Assembly (NCBI GenBank): GCA_900762355.1
Contig: CAAFGE010000046.1
Location: forward strand, 1 to 39,737
Length of the DNA: 39,737 bases
Direction: 5' to 3'
DNA from: an uncultured Collinsella sp.
GTDB lineage: Bacteria > Actinomycetota > Coriobacteriia > Coriobacteriales > Coriobacteriaceae
A model generated the notes under the pieces. That model worked only from the letters and a program-made list of their open reading frames with translations. It made no database searches and was not told the origin of the DNA. Positions 7,683 through 15,409 of this stretch are shown here, piece after piece (positions within the stretch are counted from its first letter, which is position 1; each line of letters begins with the position of its first letter). The translations under genes and the position numbers were made by a program.

Positions 7683-8835
7683 CGAAATACGCTCCCATCA
7701 TCAGCTTGGCCACTGCTCGCACAGCCGGTACGGTGACAGAATTACCAAATTGATGATATGCCTGCGTATCCGAAACCGGAATAATGAATTGATCGGGGAA
7801 CCCTTGAAGTCGGGCGCATTCACGCGGAGTCAGCTTGCGAGGGTTCTTCCCCTCGCCACGTGAAACAAGAATCTCACTTCCGTCCTTGTGATAGCGTGCT
7901 GAAAGCGTCCTTGTCGTGTCATTGGGGCCAACCGTGCTATAGCCAAAGCCATTGCCTGCCGCCTGATGCTTTTCCTTATATGCACGCAAATAAGCCCACA
8001 GTTTGTCGGAAAGAACGTATCGATCATCAGGAGCATCTTCAAGAATCTCCCCGACGGTGTGCCCACCGTCCCCAAGCTCTAGTTGGTCCCAATCAAAATT
8101 AGTTTTTTTCTTAAAGCCAACAATGTAAATGCGCTCACGATGCTGGCAAGTCCAATTCTTGCTATCAAGAACCTTGTAGTGCACATCGTAACCAAGCTCG
8201 TCCTTAAGGGTCTGCATAATAATCCTGAAGGTCTTGCCGCGATCGTGACTCGTTAGGTTTTTAACGTTTTCCAGCAGGAAAGCATCAGGTTTTTTGTCGC
8301 GAATAATACGAGCTACTTCGAAAAATAATGTCCCCTGCGTCTTGTCTTCAAAGCCAGTAGCACGTCCCATCGATTTTTTCTTTGAAACGCCCGCGAGCGA
8401 GAATGGCTGGCACGGAAATCCCGCCAATAAAACGTTAAATTTTGGAATGTCGTCCGAACGAACGTCATGAATGTCCCCAGCTGGCTGATCACCGTAATTC
8501 ATGCGGTACGTCTTCTGTGCATATTTATCCCACTCGCAAGAAAAAACGCACTTGCCACCAAGTTCTTGGAACGGCAAGCGAATGCCACCGATACCAGCAA
8601 ATAGGTCAATGTAAGTGAAAGGAGCGTCCTCCCGATCACCCTGCGCAAAGGGCGCCTGATAACCTAGGGAGCGTATAAACGTGAGCTCCGTAGCAGATGG
8701 ACTGGTCTCGCCAGTCTCCCAACGCCGGACGGTTCTATCACCATTAGGTCCCATGCCAAGAGCGGCGGCGAACTCCTTCTGAGTCAGCGCGAGCTCCTTG
8801 CGTTTGGCAGTTATCTCTTCCCTAACTTCTTTCAT
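7660..8835 (-). CDS. DNA cytosine-C5 methyltransferase with N-terminal HTH
   Basis: 391-residue modification enzyme paired with the EcoRII-type endonuclease. Starting at 8835, residues 1-60 form a Cro/C1-like helix-turn-helix (LALTQKEFAAALGMGPNGDRTVRRWE). The C5-methyltransferase motifs then follow in order: FAGIGG 79-84 (SAM binding), PCQ 141-143 with catalytic Cys142, ENV 189-191, QHRER 231-235, and GNSV 364-367, with the target recognition domain between about 236 and 335. A fused HTH is characteristic of the M.SsoII/M.EcoRII group, where it represses the enzyme's own gene; a matching palindrome lies just upstream here. No strong ribosome binding site precedes the ATG. An in-frame start at 8925 would put that palindrome and the promoter inside the gene, so it is disfavoured. 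Confidence 0.92.
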   Translation of the reverse strand: MKEVREEITAKRKELALTQKEFAAALGMGPNGDRTVRRWETGETSPSATELTFIRSLGYQAPFAQGDREDAPFTYIDLFAGIGGIRLPFQELGGKCVFSCEWDKYAQKTYRMNYGDQPAGDIHDVRSDDIPKFNVLLAGFPCQPFSLAGVSKKKSMGRATGFEDKTQGTLFFEVARIIRDKKPDAFLLENVKNLTSHDRGKTFRIIMQTLKDELGYDVHYKVLDSKNWTCQHRERIYIVGFKKKTNFDWDQLELGDGGHTVGEILEDAPDDRYVLSDKLWAYLRAYKEKHQAAGNGFGYSTVGPNDTTRTLSARYHKDGSEILVSRGEGKNPRKLTPRECARLQGFPDQFIIPVSDTQAYHQFGNSVTVPAVRAVAKLMMGAYFDGLRSSE

Positions 8836-8857
8836 GCTATCCAATCGGAACAAACTA

Positions 8858-8872
8858 CGGACGAACTGTCCG
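8858..8872 (-). promoter_or_regulatory. Candidate methyltransferase operator (GGAC-N5-GTCC)
   Basis: On the minus strand the site reads CGGACAGTTCGTCCG, a 5-bp perfect inverted repeat around five bases, 22 bases before the methyltransferase ATG. The regulatory site I recall for M.SsoII is GGACAAATTGTCC, with the same half-sites and the same spacing. The fused HTH domain is the natural candidate to bind it. Confidence 0.6.
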
Positions 8873-8893
8873 CTAATTGACACAGCGTTATCA

Positions 8894-8922
8894 AGATTAA
8901 ACGCGATGCATGGCAGTTGCAA
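8894..8922 (-). promoter_or_regulatory. Predicted promoter of the restriction-modification operon
   Basis: On the minus strand TTGCAA (8922-8917) and TAATCT (8899-8894) are separated by 17 bases, placing the start of transcription near 8887 and leaving a leader of about 50 bases that contains the GGAC-N5-GTCC palindrome. The -35 element lies inside a GTTGCAAC palindrome. The -10 match is only fair. Confidence 0.45.
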
Positions 8923-8998
8923 CACTTTGTTGCAACGCCTTTCAACGGTAACTTAGATTAACGTGCCGCACGGACAAACAATTGCCCCAACTTGCAAC
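8916..8998. repeat. Three TTGCAAC motifs upstream of the R-M operon
   Basis: The self-complementary octamer GTTGCAAC occurs at 8916-8923 and 8929-8936, separated by five bases, with a third partial copy CTTGCAAC at 8991-8998. The same motif flanks the promoter of the AbiEi-like gene at 9649-9683. They look like binding sites for one regulator. Confidence 0.5.
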
Positions 8999-9021
8999 TA
9001 GCCAACATCAGGCCTGCGTAT

Positions 9022-9648
9022 TCAGTCACAACCTAGAGCTATCAGCAAAGGCCTCATTAGTTCGCGTCGTTTGGCGGTTTTAGAGTTCTCTTCTACAAGA
9101 TCTTTCAGCCACTGCATATCGAGCCCTTGCCCAAGCGCGTCGTTATAGGCATCGATAATTAATGAGGGGTCCTCGCAATCGAGGCAAAGATCGACAAGCG
9201 TGCGCTCGGGTTTGGTTACCGGCAGGCCGTCGAGCCAGACGATATCCTGCTCCGCAATCTCGCGCTTTACAAAAGAAAGGGATTCGTTTCTCGTATTGAT
9301 GCGCATGGGCGCGGTCATCCTGTAGGGGGACAGAAAGAAATCGCCGATTTGCTGAAGGTTCGCCGCCGTCGTACCGCTCACAGCGATGCCATCCCACTGG
9401 CGCTTTCTCTCCCACGCACAAAGGGAGGGATTGGTGAGCTTCCAAAGAGCGTTGAGCTCATCGGTGCCTCGGCGCTGCGTGCCCGACATCCGGTAGGCGC
9501 CGTGGCATATCCGCTCAAGACGCCCCACGCGGCATGAGTGCGCCAGCGCATCTCGAGAAATGTCCATGCGAGCCGCCTGGGCTGTGGTAAACACGCCCTC
9601 ACTCTCGGAAAGCTCGCTTATCGCCGTTATGTTGCTAAAGTACTTCAT
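9022..9648 (-). CDS. AbiEi-type antitoxin/transcription regulator, no AbiEii partner
   Basis: 208-residue protein of the type IV AbiEi antitoxin family. The N-terminal winged helix reads GVFTTAQAARMDISRDALAHSCRVGRLERICHGAYR (split here as residues about 13-48), the typical pattern of these regulators. A C-terminal domain follows with GLPVTKPERTLVDLC, another family hallmark. In AbiE systems the antitoxin represses its own operon by binding inverted repeats and neutralises the nucleotidyltransferase toxin AbiEii. No AbiEii-like gene lies on either side, so this is an orphan. The start at 9648 is chosen because TACAAT lies 6 bases upstream, making the mRNA leaderless; an upstream in-frame start at 9756 would run through the promoter. 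It is followed, same strand, by the restriction-modification operon. Confidence 0.8.
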   Translation of the reverse strand: MKYFSNITAISELSESEGVFTTAQAARMDISRDALAHSCRVGRLERICHGAYRMSGTQRRGTDELNALWKLTNPSLCAWERKRQWDGIAVSGTTAANLQQIGDFFLSPYRMTAPMRINTRNESLSFVKREIAEQDIVWLDGLPVTKPERTLVDLCLDCEDPSLIIDAYNDALGQGLDMQWLKDLVEENSKTAKRRELMRPLLIALGCD

Positions 9649-9683
9649 GTTGCAATTGTAGGATATTTTCATACTTTTGCAAC
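9649..9683 (-). promoter_or_regulatory. abiEi-like promoter with overlapping TTGCAAC inverted repeat
   Basis: On the minus strand TTGCAA (9682-9677), 16 bases and TACAAT (9660-9655) form a promoter whose start point would fall on the ATG at 9648. GTTGCAA at 9649-9655 and TTGCAAC at 9677-9683 make an inverted repeat that covers both promoter elements. A repressor bound there would block its own gene. Confidence 0.55.
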
Positions 9684-9818
9684 GTGTTTTTGATCCGTGC
9701 GATCCATACGCCTTGCTTATCCCATTTCTGACGCCGGCTTGATACCGGCCCACCATCTCCCGCTATCGAGGTCTAATACTTTTCCCACTGCCACCCAAAA
9801 ACTCATCCAACATTAATC

Positions 9819-9846
9819 TTGGCTCAAGAATCGCTTAATCTATAAC
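9819..9846 (+). promoter_or_regulatory. Promoter for the DUF4342 / two-component genes
   Basis: TTGGCT (9819-9824), 16 bases and TATAAC (9841-9846) make a plausible sigma-70-type promoter about 110 bases before the ATG at 9960. CTATA (9840-9844) and TATAG (9853-9857) form a small inverted repeat around the -10. The rest of 9684-9959 contains only a short GCCGG/CCGGC hairpin near 9734-9750; I see no gene in it. Confidence 0.5.
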
Positions 9847-9959
9847 CTGCACTATAGAGTTCGACCAAGGGCGGGGCGGCGCAACGCAGACCGCCGAACG
9901 CAACGCTCGCGCCCGAGCAAATTGCCCGGCGTCGCGCCCATCGAACGAAAGGACAGGTC

Positions 9960-10502
9960 ATGGACGACCTCGAAAAAGTTGAAACCATCCGCACCAAGTG
10001 CAACGTGAGTTACACCGATGCCAAGGCGGCGCTCGACGCTGCCGACGGCAACGTTTTGGATGCCATCATTTGGCTCGAGTCGCAGGGCAAGACCCAGACC
10101 ACGTCGGCGCATGCCGCCACCGAGTCCGCGCCAGTCGATGAGCCCTCGGCCGAGATGGTCGCCGCGCAGGCAGCCTACGAAAAGTCGAGTGAAAAGACCG
10201 ACTTCTCCAAGAAGATGGACAGCGTGTGGGAGTACCTCAAAAAGCTCTTCCGCCTGAGTCTGGACACCAAGTTTATCGCCACGCGCCGCGATGCGATCAT
10301 CCTCAACATCCCCATCCTGATTCCCATCGTCGCGCTGTTTGCCTGGGGCGCCACGATATGGCTGATGCTGATTGGCCTGTTCTTTGGCATGCGCTACCGC
10401 ATCGACAGCGACGGCGACGTGCCCGGCAGCATCAACAACCTTATGGATAGCGCTGCTAACGCCGCGGACGACATCAAGCAAAATCTCAACGACGACAAGT
10501 AA
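9960..10502 (+). CDS. UBA-like plus DUF4342 membrane-associated protein
   Basis: 180-residue protein of unknown role. Residues 1-42 (VETIRTKCNVSYTDAKAALD, then DAIIWLES) form a three-helix UBA/EF-Ts N-terminal-like fold. A polar Ala/Ser/Glu linker to about residue 80 follows. The DUF4342 part has a basic LDTKFIATRRDAIILNIPI segment and one or two hydrophobic stretches at about 113-145, ending in an acidic tail. AAAGGA lies 6 bases before the ATG. The protein is followed 18 bases later by a response regulator and a sensor kinase, so the three are probably cotranscribed, and it may sense or modulate an envelope state. That role is inference only. Confidence 0.7.
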   Translation: MDDLEKVETIRTKCNVSYTDAKAALDAADGNVLDAIIWLESQGKTQTTSAHAATESAPVDEPSAEMVAAQAAYEKSSEKTDFSKKMDSVWEYLKKLFRLSLDTKFIATRRDAIILNIPILIPIVALFAWGATIWLMLIGLFFGMRYRIDSDGDVPGSINNLMDSAANAADDIKQNLNDDK

Positions 10503-10520
10503 TCGCAGACGGGGGCACGC

Positions 10521-11289
<769 letters not shown>

Positions 11290-11306
<17 letters not shown>

Positions 11307-12585
11307 CGCCGAGACCAAGCGCGTCACCTCCATCGCCCGTGCCATCAACTGGAGCTACATGTGGCGCCGCCTGGCGAGCTACATCTGGCTCGACCTGTGG
11401 CTGCTGGTTGCTGCGGCGGCGATCCTCATCTATGGCTATAACCAAACGCTGCCCGACGGCGCGTTTACCGCGGGATGGATCCCCGGTGCCGCCGTCCACG
11501 ACATGTCGCTGACGCCCGCGCACGGCTGGGACCCCGCCACGCTCACCTATACCGTCGAGCTTGCGCGCACCACCAAGACCTTCCCCCTCGCGCAGGACCT
11601 CATCGCGCTGTGGCCCCTCTATCTTGTCGTTGCAGGTGGGCAGGTCATCAGCGTGCTCAACATGCTCGGCGGCGCCCGCCGCGTGCGCCGCACCATGGCA
11701 CCGCTCAACGACCTGGCCCTGCGCGTAGACGAGCTCGGCCGCATGCAGCTCTCCGGCGGCAAGATGGAAACGCTGGAGCAGGCCATCGAGCGCGCAAGCG
11801 TCGACTCGCCGAGCGTCACCACCGGCGACGCCGACCTGGCGAGCATCGAGGTCGCGCTCAACCGCCTGCTGCGCCAGATGCAAGAGGCAAAGCTGCAGCA
11901 GATGCGCTTTGTCAACGATGCAAGCCACGAGCTACGAACGCCCATCGCGGTGATTCAGGGTTACGTAAACATGCTCGACCGCTGGGGCAAAGATGACCCG
12001 GACGTGCTGGCGGAATCCATCGCGTCCCTCAAGGCCGAAAGCGAGCATATGCAGGAGCTCGTGGAGCAGCTGCTGTTTTTGGCGCGCGGCGATGCCGGGC
12101 GCACGGTCCTACGGCGTGCGAATACCAACCTGGCCGCACTGGTCGGCGAGGTATGCGAGGAGTCACAGATGATCGATGCCGAGCACACGTATCGGCTGGC
12201 TTTTGACGCCTTGCTTGCCAGCGACCCGCGCTGCGACGCGCCCGTCGACGTGGCGCTCGTGAAGCAGGCTCTGCGCGTGATCGTGCAAAACGCCGCCAAG
12301 TATTCGGACGCGGGCACGCCCATCTCGTTTGGCGTAGCACCGGATGCGGGCGCGGGCACGGTCGACATAAGCGTTGAGGACGAGGGCATCGGCATGAACC
12401 AGAAATCCGCAGCTCACGCATTCGAACGGTTCTACCGCGCCGACAACGCGCGCGATGCCGGCGCGCAGGGCTCGGGTCTGGGGCTCGCCATCGCCAAGTG
12501 GATCGTCGACAGCCACGGCGGCGTCATCGGTGTGACCTCAGTCGAGGGCGTCGGCAGCCGCTTTACGATTCGCCTGCCACGATAG
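11290..12585 (+). CDS. Sensor histidine kinase
   Basis: 431-residue membrane kinase paired with the preceding regulator. Membrane spans lie at about 32-50 and 104-124, enclosing an extracytoplasmic sensor loop of about 55 residues. A HAMP-like stretch follows, then HisKA with the phosphorylated His213 in DASHELRTP. The ATPase domain shows the N box (QNAAKYS), G1 (DEGIGM), F box (FERFYR) and G2 (GSGLGLAI). The start at 11290 lies inside the regulator's final codons; the reading frame stays open upstream to 11128 but that part is out-of-frame regulator sequence. The signal sensed is not evident. Confidence 0.92.
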
Positions 12586-12604
12586 AAAGCCCCTCGGCAT
12601 AAAT

Positions 12605-12638
12605 AAAGGGATAAGGCCATGCGGCCCTATCCCTTTTT
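12605..12638. terminator. Terminator after the histidine kinase gene
   Basis: AAAGGGATAAGGCC and GGCCCTATCCCTTTTT form a long stem around ATGC, with T-rich and A-rich flanks on the two sides. It can end the kinase transcript and also the convergent VOC transcript. Confidence 0.75.
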
Positions 12639-12660
12639 GCTAGCTATAGCAGCTTGTGCG

Positions 12661-13035
12661 CTACTCGCGGCACAGATGCACGGCGAAGCCGGCGAACTCG
12701 CGCTTAAAGTACACGAGTTTGGTGCCGCCGTCGGGCAGCAGCACGCGCGACTCCTCGTTGACCTCGAGTCCGCGCTCGGCAAACCACTTCTCGGCCGCAT
12801 CGATGTCGTTGACGGCAAAGCCAATGTGGCCCTTGGTGCCACGACCGTTCTGCTTCATGACCTCGATCAGCGAATCGTTAAAGTACGAAACCGGGGTCTC
12901 GATGACAGGTAGGCCCATCATCGTCGAGAACAGCTCCGCGATCTCCAGGGCATCGGCCGGGTCGGTGGCGTTAATGCCCACGTGGGCGACGCGCATGCCA
13001 AAGAGCTCGACCGGGTTGGCGTTCTGCTCATTCAT
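12661..13035 (-). CDS. VOC (glyoxalase/dioxygenase superfamily) protein
   Basis: 124-residue single-chain VOC-fold protein. It shows the paired beta-alpha-beta-beta-beta pattern: MRVAHVGINATDPADALEIA at the start of module one, GTKGHIGFAVNDIDAAEKWF at the start of module two, and a C-terminal GFAVHLCRE. H18, E58, H72 and E124 could serve as metal ligands. The start at 13035 follows the IIB stop by 11 bases, so the two genes form an operon. The substrate is unknown; members include lactoylglutathione lyases, epimerases and antibiotic-resistance proteins. Confidence 0.75.
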   Translation of the reverse strand: MNEQNANPVELFGMRVAHVGINATDPADALEIAELFSTMMGLPVIETPVSYFNDSLIEVMKQNGRGTKGHIGFAVNDIDAAEKWFAERGLEVNEESRVLLPDGGTKLVYFKREFAGFAVHLCRE

Positions 13036-13046
13036 ACAGGCAGCGC

Positions 13047-13334
13047 CTACTGAGCCATAACGTCGAGAACGGCCTTCTCGGCAGCGACGCGGTTCATGCC
13101 GGTCATGAAGGGCACGCCGCTCACGTACGGGCAGGTGAGGCCCTCGGGGGCAACGGTGGTGGCGATCAGCAGGTCGGCGCCCTCGTCGCAAGCGTCCTTG
13201 GCCTCGGAGATGGCGCACTGCACGATCTCATACTTGCCGGCGTAACCGTTGGCGTCGAGCATGGTGGCGACCTTCTGGGCAACGAGCGTGGAAGTAGCAG
13301 CGCCAGCGCCGCAAGCCAAAACGATCTTCTTCAT
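13047..13334 (-). CDS. PTS IIB subunit, galactitol (GatB) type, orphan
   Basis: 95-residue phosphotransfer protein. The N-terminal strand and P-loop, KKIVLACGAGAATSTLVAQK, hold the phosphorylated Cys8, as in GatB-type IIB proteins, and the overall length fits the family. GGGAG precedes the ATG. No IIA or IIC gene lies nearby, so either it serves a permease encoded elsewhere or it has become a regulatory partner of the VOC protein with which it is cotranscribed. Confidence 0.8.
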   Translation of the reverse strand: MKKIVLACGAGAATSTLVAQKVATMLDANGYAGKYEIVQCAISEAKDACDEGADLLIATTVAPEGLTCPYVSGVPFMTGMNRVAAEKAVLDVMAQ

Positions 13335-13436
13335 AGGTAATGTCTCCCTTCATGGTTTACTTTAGGTAAGTGTACCGCAGCGAGCGATGGCACTCAGCCT
13401 CGATGAGCTTTTATGCCAGTTTGCTTGTGCGCTGCG

Positions 13437-13442
13437 TATAAT
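13437..13442 (+). promoter_or_regulatory. Consensus -10 box for the gene at 13498
   Basis: TATAAT is a perfect -10 hexamer 55 bases before the ATG at 13498. No good -35 box is seen at the right spacing. Confidence 0.45.
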
Positions 13443-13497
13443 ACATCTAGTACGTGTTGTCATACCGCTCGCTTTATGAGCGACTAAGGATCCTAAC

Positions 13498-14121
13498 ATG
13501 CCCGATTCCCGCACACTCTGGACCGCCGTCGTTATCATCTGTATCGCCGTGTCGGTGTTCTTTAGCGTCAAAAAACGCACTACGTTTAAACGCCTGCAAC
13601 AGTTGATGGCCGCCAAACAGTGGGCCGAGTTCGATCGTTTGCTCGACGGCAAACTCACCAGCATGCTGTACCCGCGCTACAACCGCGACTACCTGCGTCT
13701 GAACTCCTATCTGCTGCGCGAGGACCACGAGCGCGCCGGCGAGATGTTCGACCTGCTGCTGGGACTCAACCTGCCCAAGATGCAGCGCGTCGACCTGGTG
13801 ATCAAGGCCTTTAACTACTACGTTGGCCAGGAGGACCGCAAAAAGTCCAAGGAGCTGCTGCACGAAATCAAGGGCTTTGAGGGCGGTCAGGCCGAGGCGG
13901 TCGCGCACGAGTGCCAGCTGATGTACGACACGATGATCCTCAAGCGTCACAACGACATTCCCGAGCTGGAGCGCATGCTCGAGGATGTCGGCGACGACCC
14001 GGTCAAGCGCTGCCGCTTGGAGTACCTGCTGGCCCTGCAGTACCAGAACAAGGGCGACGAAGCCAAGTTTGCCGAGTACTTGGAAAAGTCAGGCCAGCAC
14101 TCGATGGCCGTCAACGCGTAA
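13498..14121 (+). CDS. Membrane-anchored TPR-like protein, unknown function
   Basis: 207-residue protein I do not recognise by family. One membrane anchor (residues 8-23, AVVIICIAVSVFFSV) is followed by a cytoplasmic all-helical region of paired helices, for example TTFKRLQQLMAAKQWAEFDR, AGEMFDLLLGL and CRLEYLLALQYQNKGDEAKF, which fits degenerate tetratricopeptide repeats. That suggests a scaffold or interaction role at the membrane. AAGGA lies 7 bases before the ATG. It stands alone, followed by tRNA-Leu. Confidence 0.7.
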   Translation: MPDSRTLWTAVVIICIAVSVFFSVKKRTTFKRLQQLMAAKQWAEFDRLLDGKLTSMLYPRYNRDYLRLNSYLLREDHERAGEMFDLLLGLNLPKMQRVDLVIKAFNYYVGQEDRKKSKELLHEIKGFEGGQAEAVAHECQLMYDTMILKRHNDIPELERMLEDVGDDPVKRCRLEYLLALQYQNKGDEAKFAEYLEKSGQHSMAVNA

Positions 14122-14152
14122 CGGACGGCTTGTGCTAGACTTCTAGTCTCAC

Positions 14153-14237
14153 GGGGGCGTGGCGGAATTGGCATACGCAGGAGACTTAAAATCTCTCGCC
14201 GCAAGGATTGTGGGTTCGAGTCCCACCGCCCCTACCA
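14153..14237 (+). tRNA. tRNA-Leu (anticodon UAA)
   Basis: An 85-base cloverleaf with encoded CCA. The acceptor GGGGGCG pairs with CGCCCCT, with one G-U at the end. The anticodon stem GGAGA/TCTCT encloses CTTAAAA, giving TAA. A long variable arm and the T-loop GGTTCGAGTCC follow. A long variable arm and UAA anticodon identify leucine. Confidence 0.95.
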
Positions 14238-14247
14238 TGTATTGGTT

Positions 14248-14285
14248 ACGGGCCCGTGTCCCCTGGGGATGCGGGCCCGTTTCTT
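14248..14285 (+). terminator. Terminator after tRNA-Leu
   Basis: ACGGGCCCG and CGGGCCCGT form a 9-bp stem, followed by TTCTTTT, 10 bases after the tRNA end. Confidence 0.8.
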
Positions 14286-14307
14286 TTGGATGCCGATACA
14301 GATGGTG

Positions 14308-14374
14308 AGTTGCGGTGGAATAGGGACTGTTTGGGGCCCGAAAGGGCGATTTTAGTCCGTATTTCACCGCAACT
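14308..14374. repeat. Long nested inverted repeat with GAAA-capped inner hairpin
   Basis: Arms 14308-14328 and 14354-14374 match at 19 of 21 positions as an inverted repeat. Between them GCCC-GAAA-GGGC (14336-14347) forms a perfect inner hairpin with a GNRA tetraloop. The whole element would fold as a long stem on either strand and looks like a mobile hairpin element or a structured RNA. It lies between the tRNA terminator and the ppx gene end. Confidence 0.6.
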
Positions 14375-14387
14375 TATGAGGGGATGG

Positions 14388-15389
14388 TTAAAGGGTGCTG
14401 AGGCTCGGGGTCCAGGAGATGGTGGGGGTCGCACCGTCGAGAGCCTCGTTGATGGTGGCGGCCATGCCGGCGAGTAAGCTGTTCTCGCTTACAGTGAGCG
14501 TCTTGTAGCCGCCGGCTCGCATAAGCTCGCGGATTACCACGGCACCAGCCAAGATCACGCCCGCGCGTTTGGGCTGTACACCCGGTAGAGCGGCGATGCC
14601 GTCCGCATCCAACGCAGACATGCGCTCGATAGCGGCCGAAACCTGATCCAGCGAAAGCTCGCGCAGGTGCACAAAGCTCGAATCGTACGGTTCCAGCTCA
14701 TGAACGAGCGCCACGAGTGTGGTGACGGTGCCACCCACTGCGACCAAGCGTTCGGCGCGCTCAAAATTGCTCGGCAGGCCCTCAAAATAGGCAGCGAACT
14801 GCTCGTCCGCCCAGTCGGCAGCGGCAGCAAGCTCGCCGTCCGAAGGCGGCAACGCCGAGAAGAAACGCTCCGTCACGCGACGGCAACCGATGTCCAGTGA
14901 GCGCGTTCCCTCCAGCGCAAAGACCCCGCGCTCAGGCGCATAGACGCCCGTCGCGAGCTCCGTGGAGCCACCGCCCGAATCGGCGACGATGATGCGCTCG
15001 CCAGCAAAGTCGTGTGCCACGCCAAAAAACGTCAGGCGCGCCTCGACCTCGCCCGGAATCACCTGCGGTTCGAGCCCCAGATCGCGCAGACCGTCCAGCA
15101 GCAGCGCGGCATTGGACGCATCGCGCGCGGCACTCGTGCAGGTGGTGCAGACGCACGCGGCCCCAAAGGTACGGGCTTCGTCCACAAACATGCGGCACGC
15201 AGCGAGCACGCGCTCAACGGCCGCCTCGCAAAAGCGCCCCGTCGCGTCCACGCCCTCGCCCAAGTCGGTGATCTCGGTATGCTTGGACGATTCCACGATC
15301 GCCCCGGCCTCGACCTGCGCCAACACCAGTCGCGACGACACCGTTCCCAGGTCAATCGCGGCCACCTTATATCGTTTGCAATTTGTCAT
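14388..15389 (-). CDS. ppx: Ppx/GppA-family exopolyphosphatase/guanosine pentaphosphatase
   Basis: 333-residue member of the ASKHA (actin-like ATPase) fold. The N terminus KVAAIDLGTVSSRLVLAQV is the phosphate-1 loop, VADSGGGSTEL is the phosphate-2 motif, and VAVGGTVTTLVAL is the third. These enzymes release phosphate from polyphosphate or convert pppGpp to ppGpp; the short length (no HD domain) fits the actinobacterial form. AGGGGAG precedes the ATG at 15389. The ftsB-like gene ends 20 bases upstream, so both are in one transcript, as in many Actinobacteria. Confidence 0.88.
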   Translation of the reverse strand: MTNCKRYKVAAIDLGTVSSRLVLAQVEAGAIVESSKHTEITDLGEGVDATGRFCEAAVERVLAACRMFVDEARTFGAACVCTTCTSAARDASNAALLLDGLRDLGLEPQVIPGEVEARLTFFGVAHDFAGERIIVADSGGGSTELATGVYAPERGVFALEGTRSLDIGCRRVTERFFSALPPSDGELAAAADWADEQFAAYFEGLPSNFERAERLVAVGGTVTTLVALVHELEPYDSSFVHLRELSLDQVSAAIERMSALDADGIAALPGVQPKRAGVILAGAVVIRELMRAGGYKTLTVSENSLLAGMAATINEALDGATPTISWTPSLSTL

Positions 15390-15409
15390 TGCGGGCTCCC
15401 CTCTGGGCG

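Noticed and set aside
9022..9959. AbiEii toxin gene beside the AbiEi-like gene
   Set aside because: Neither strand holds a nucleotidyltransferase frame; the flanks are intergenic sequence and the R-M promoter.
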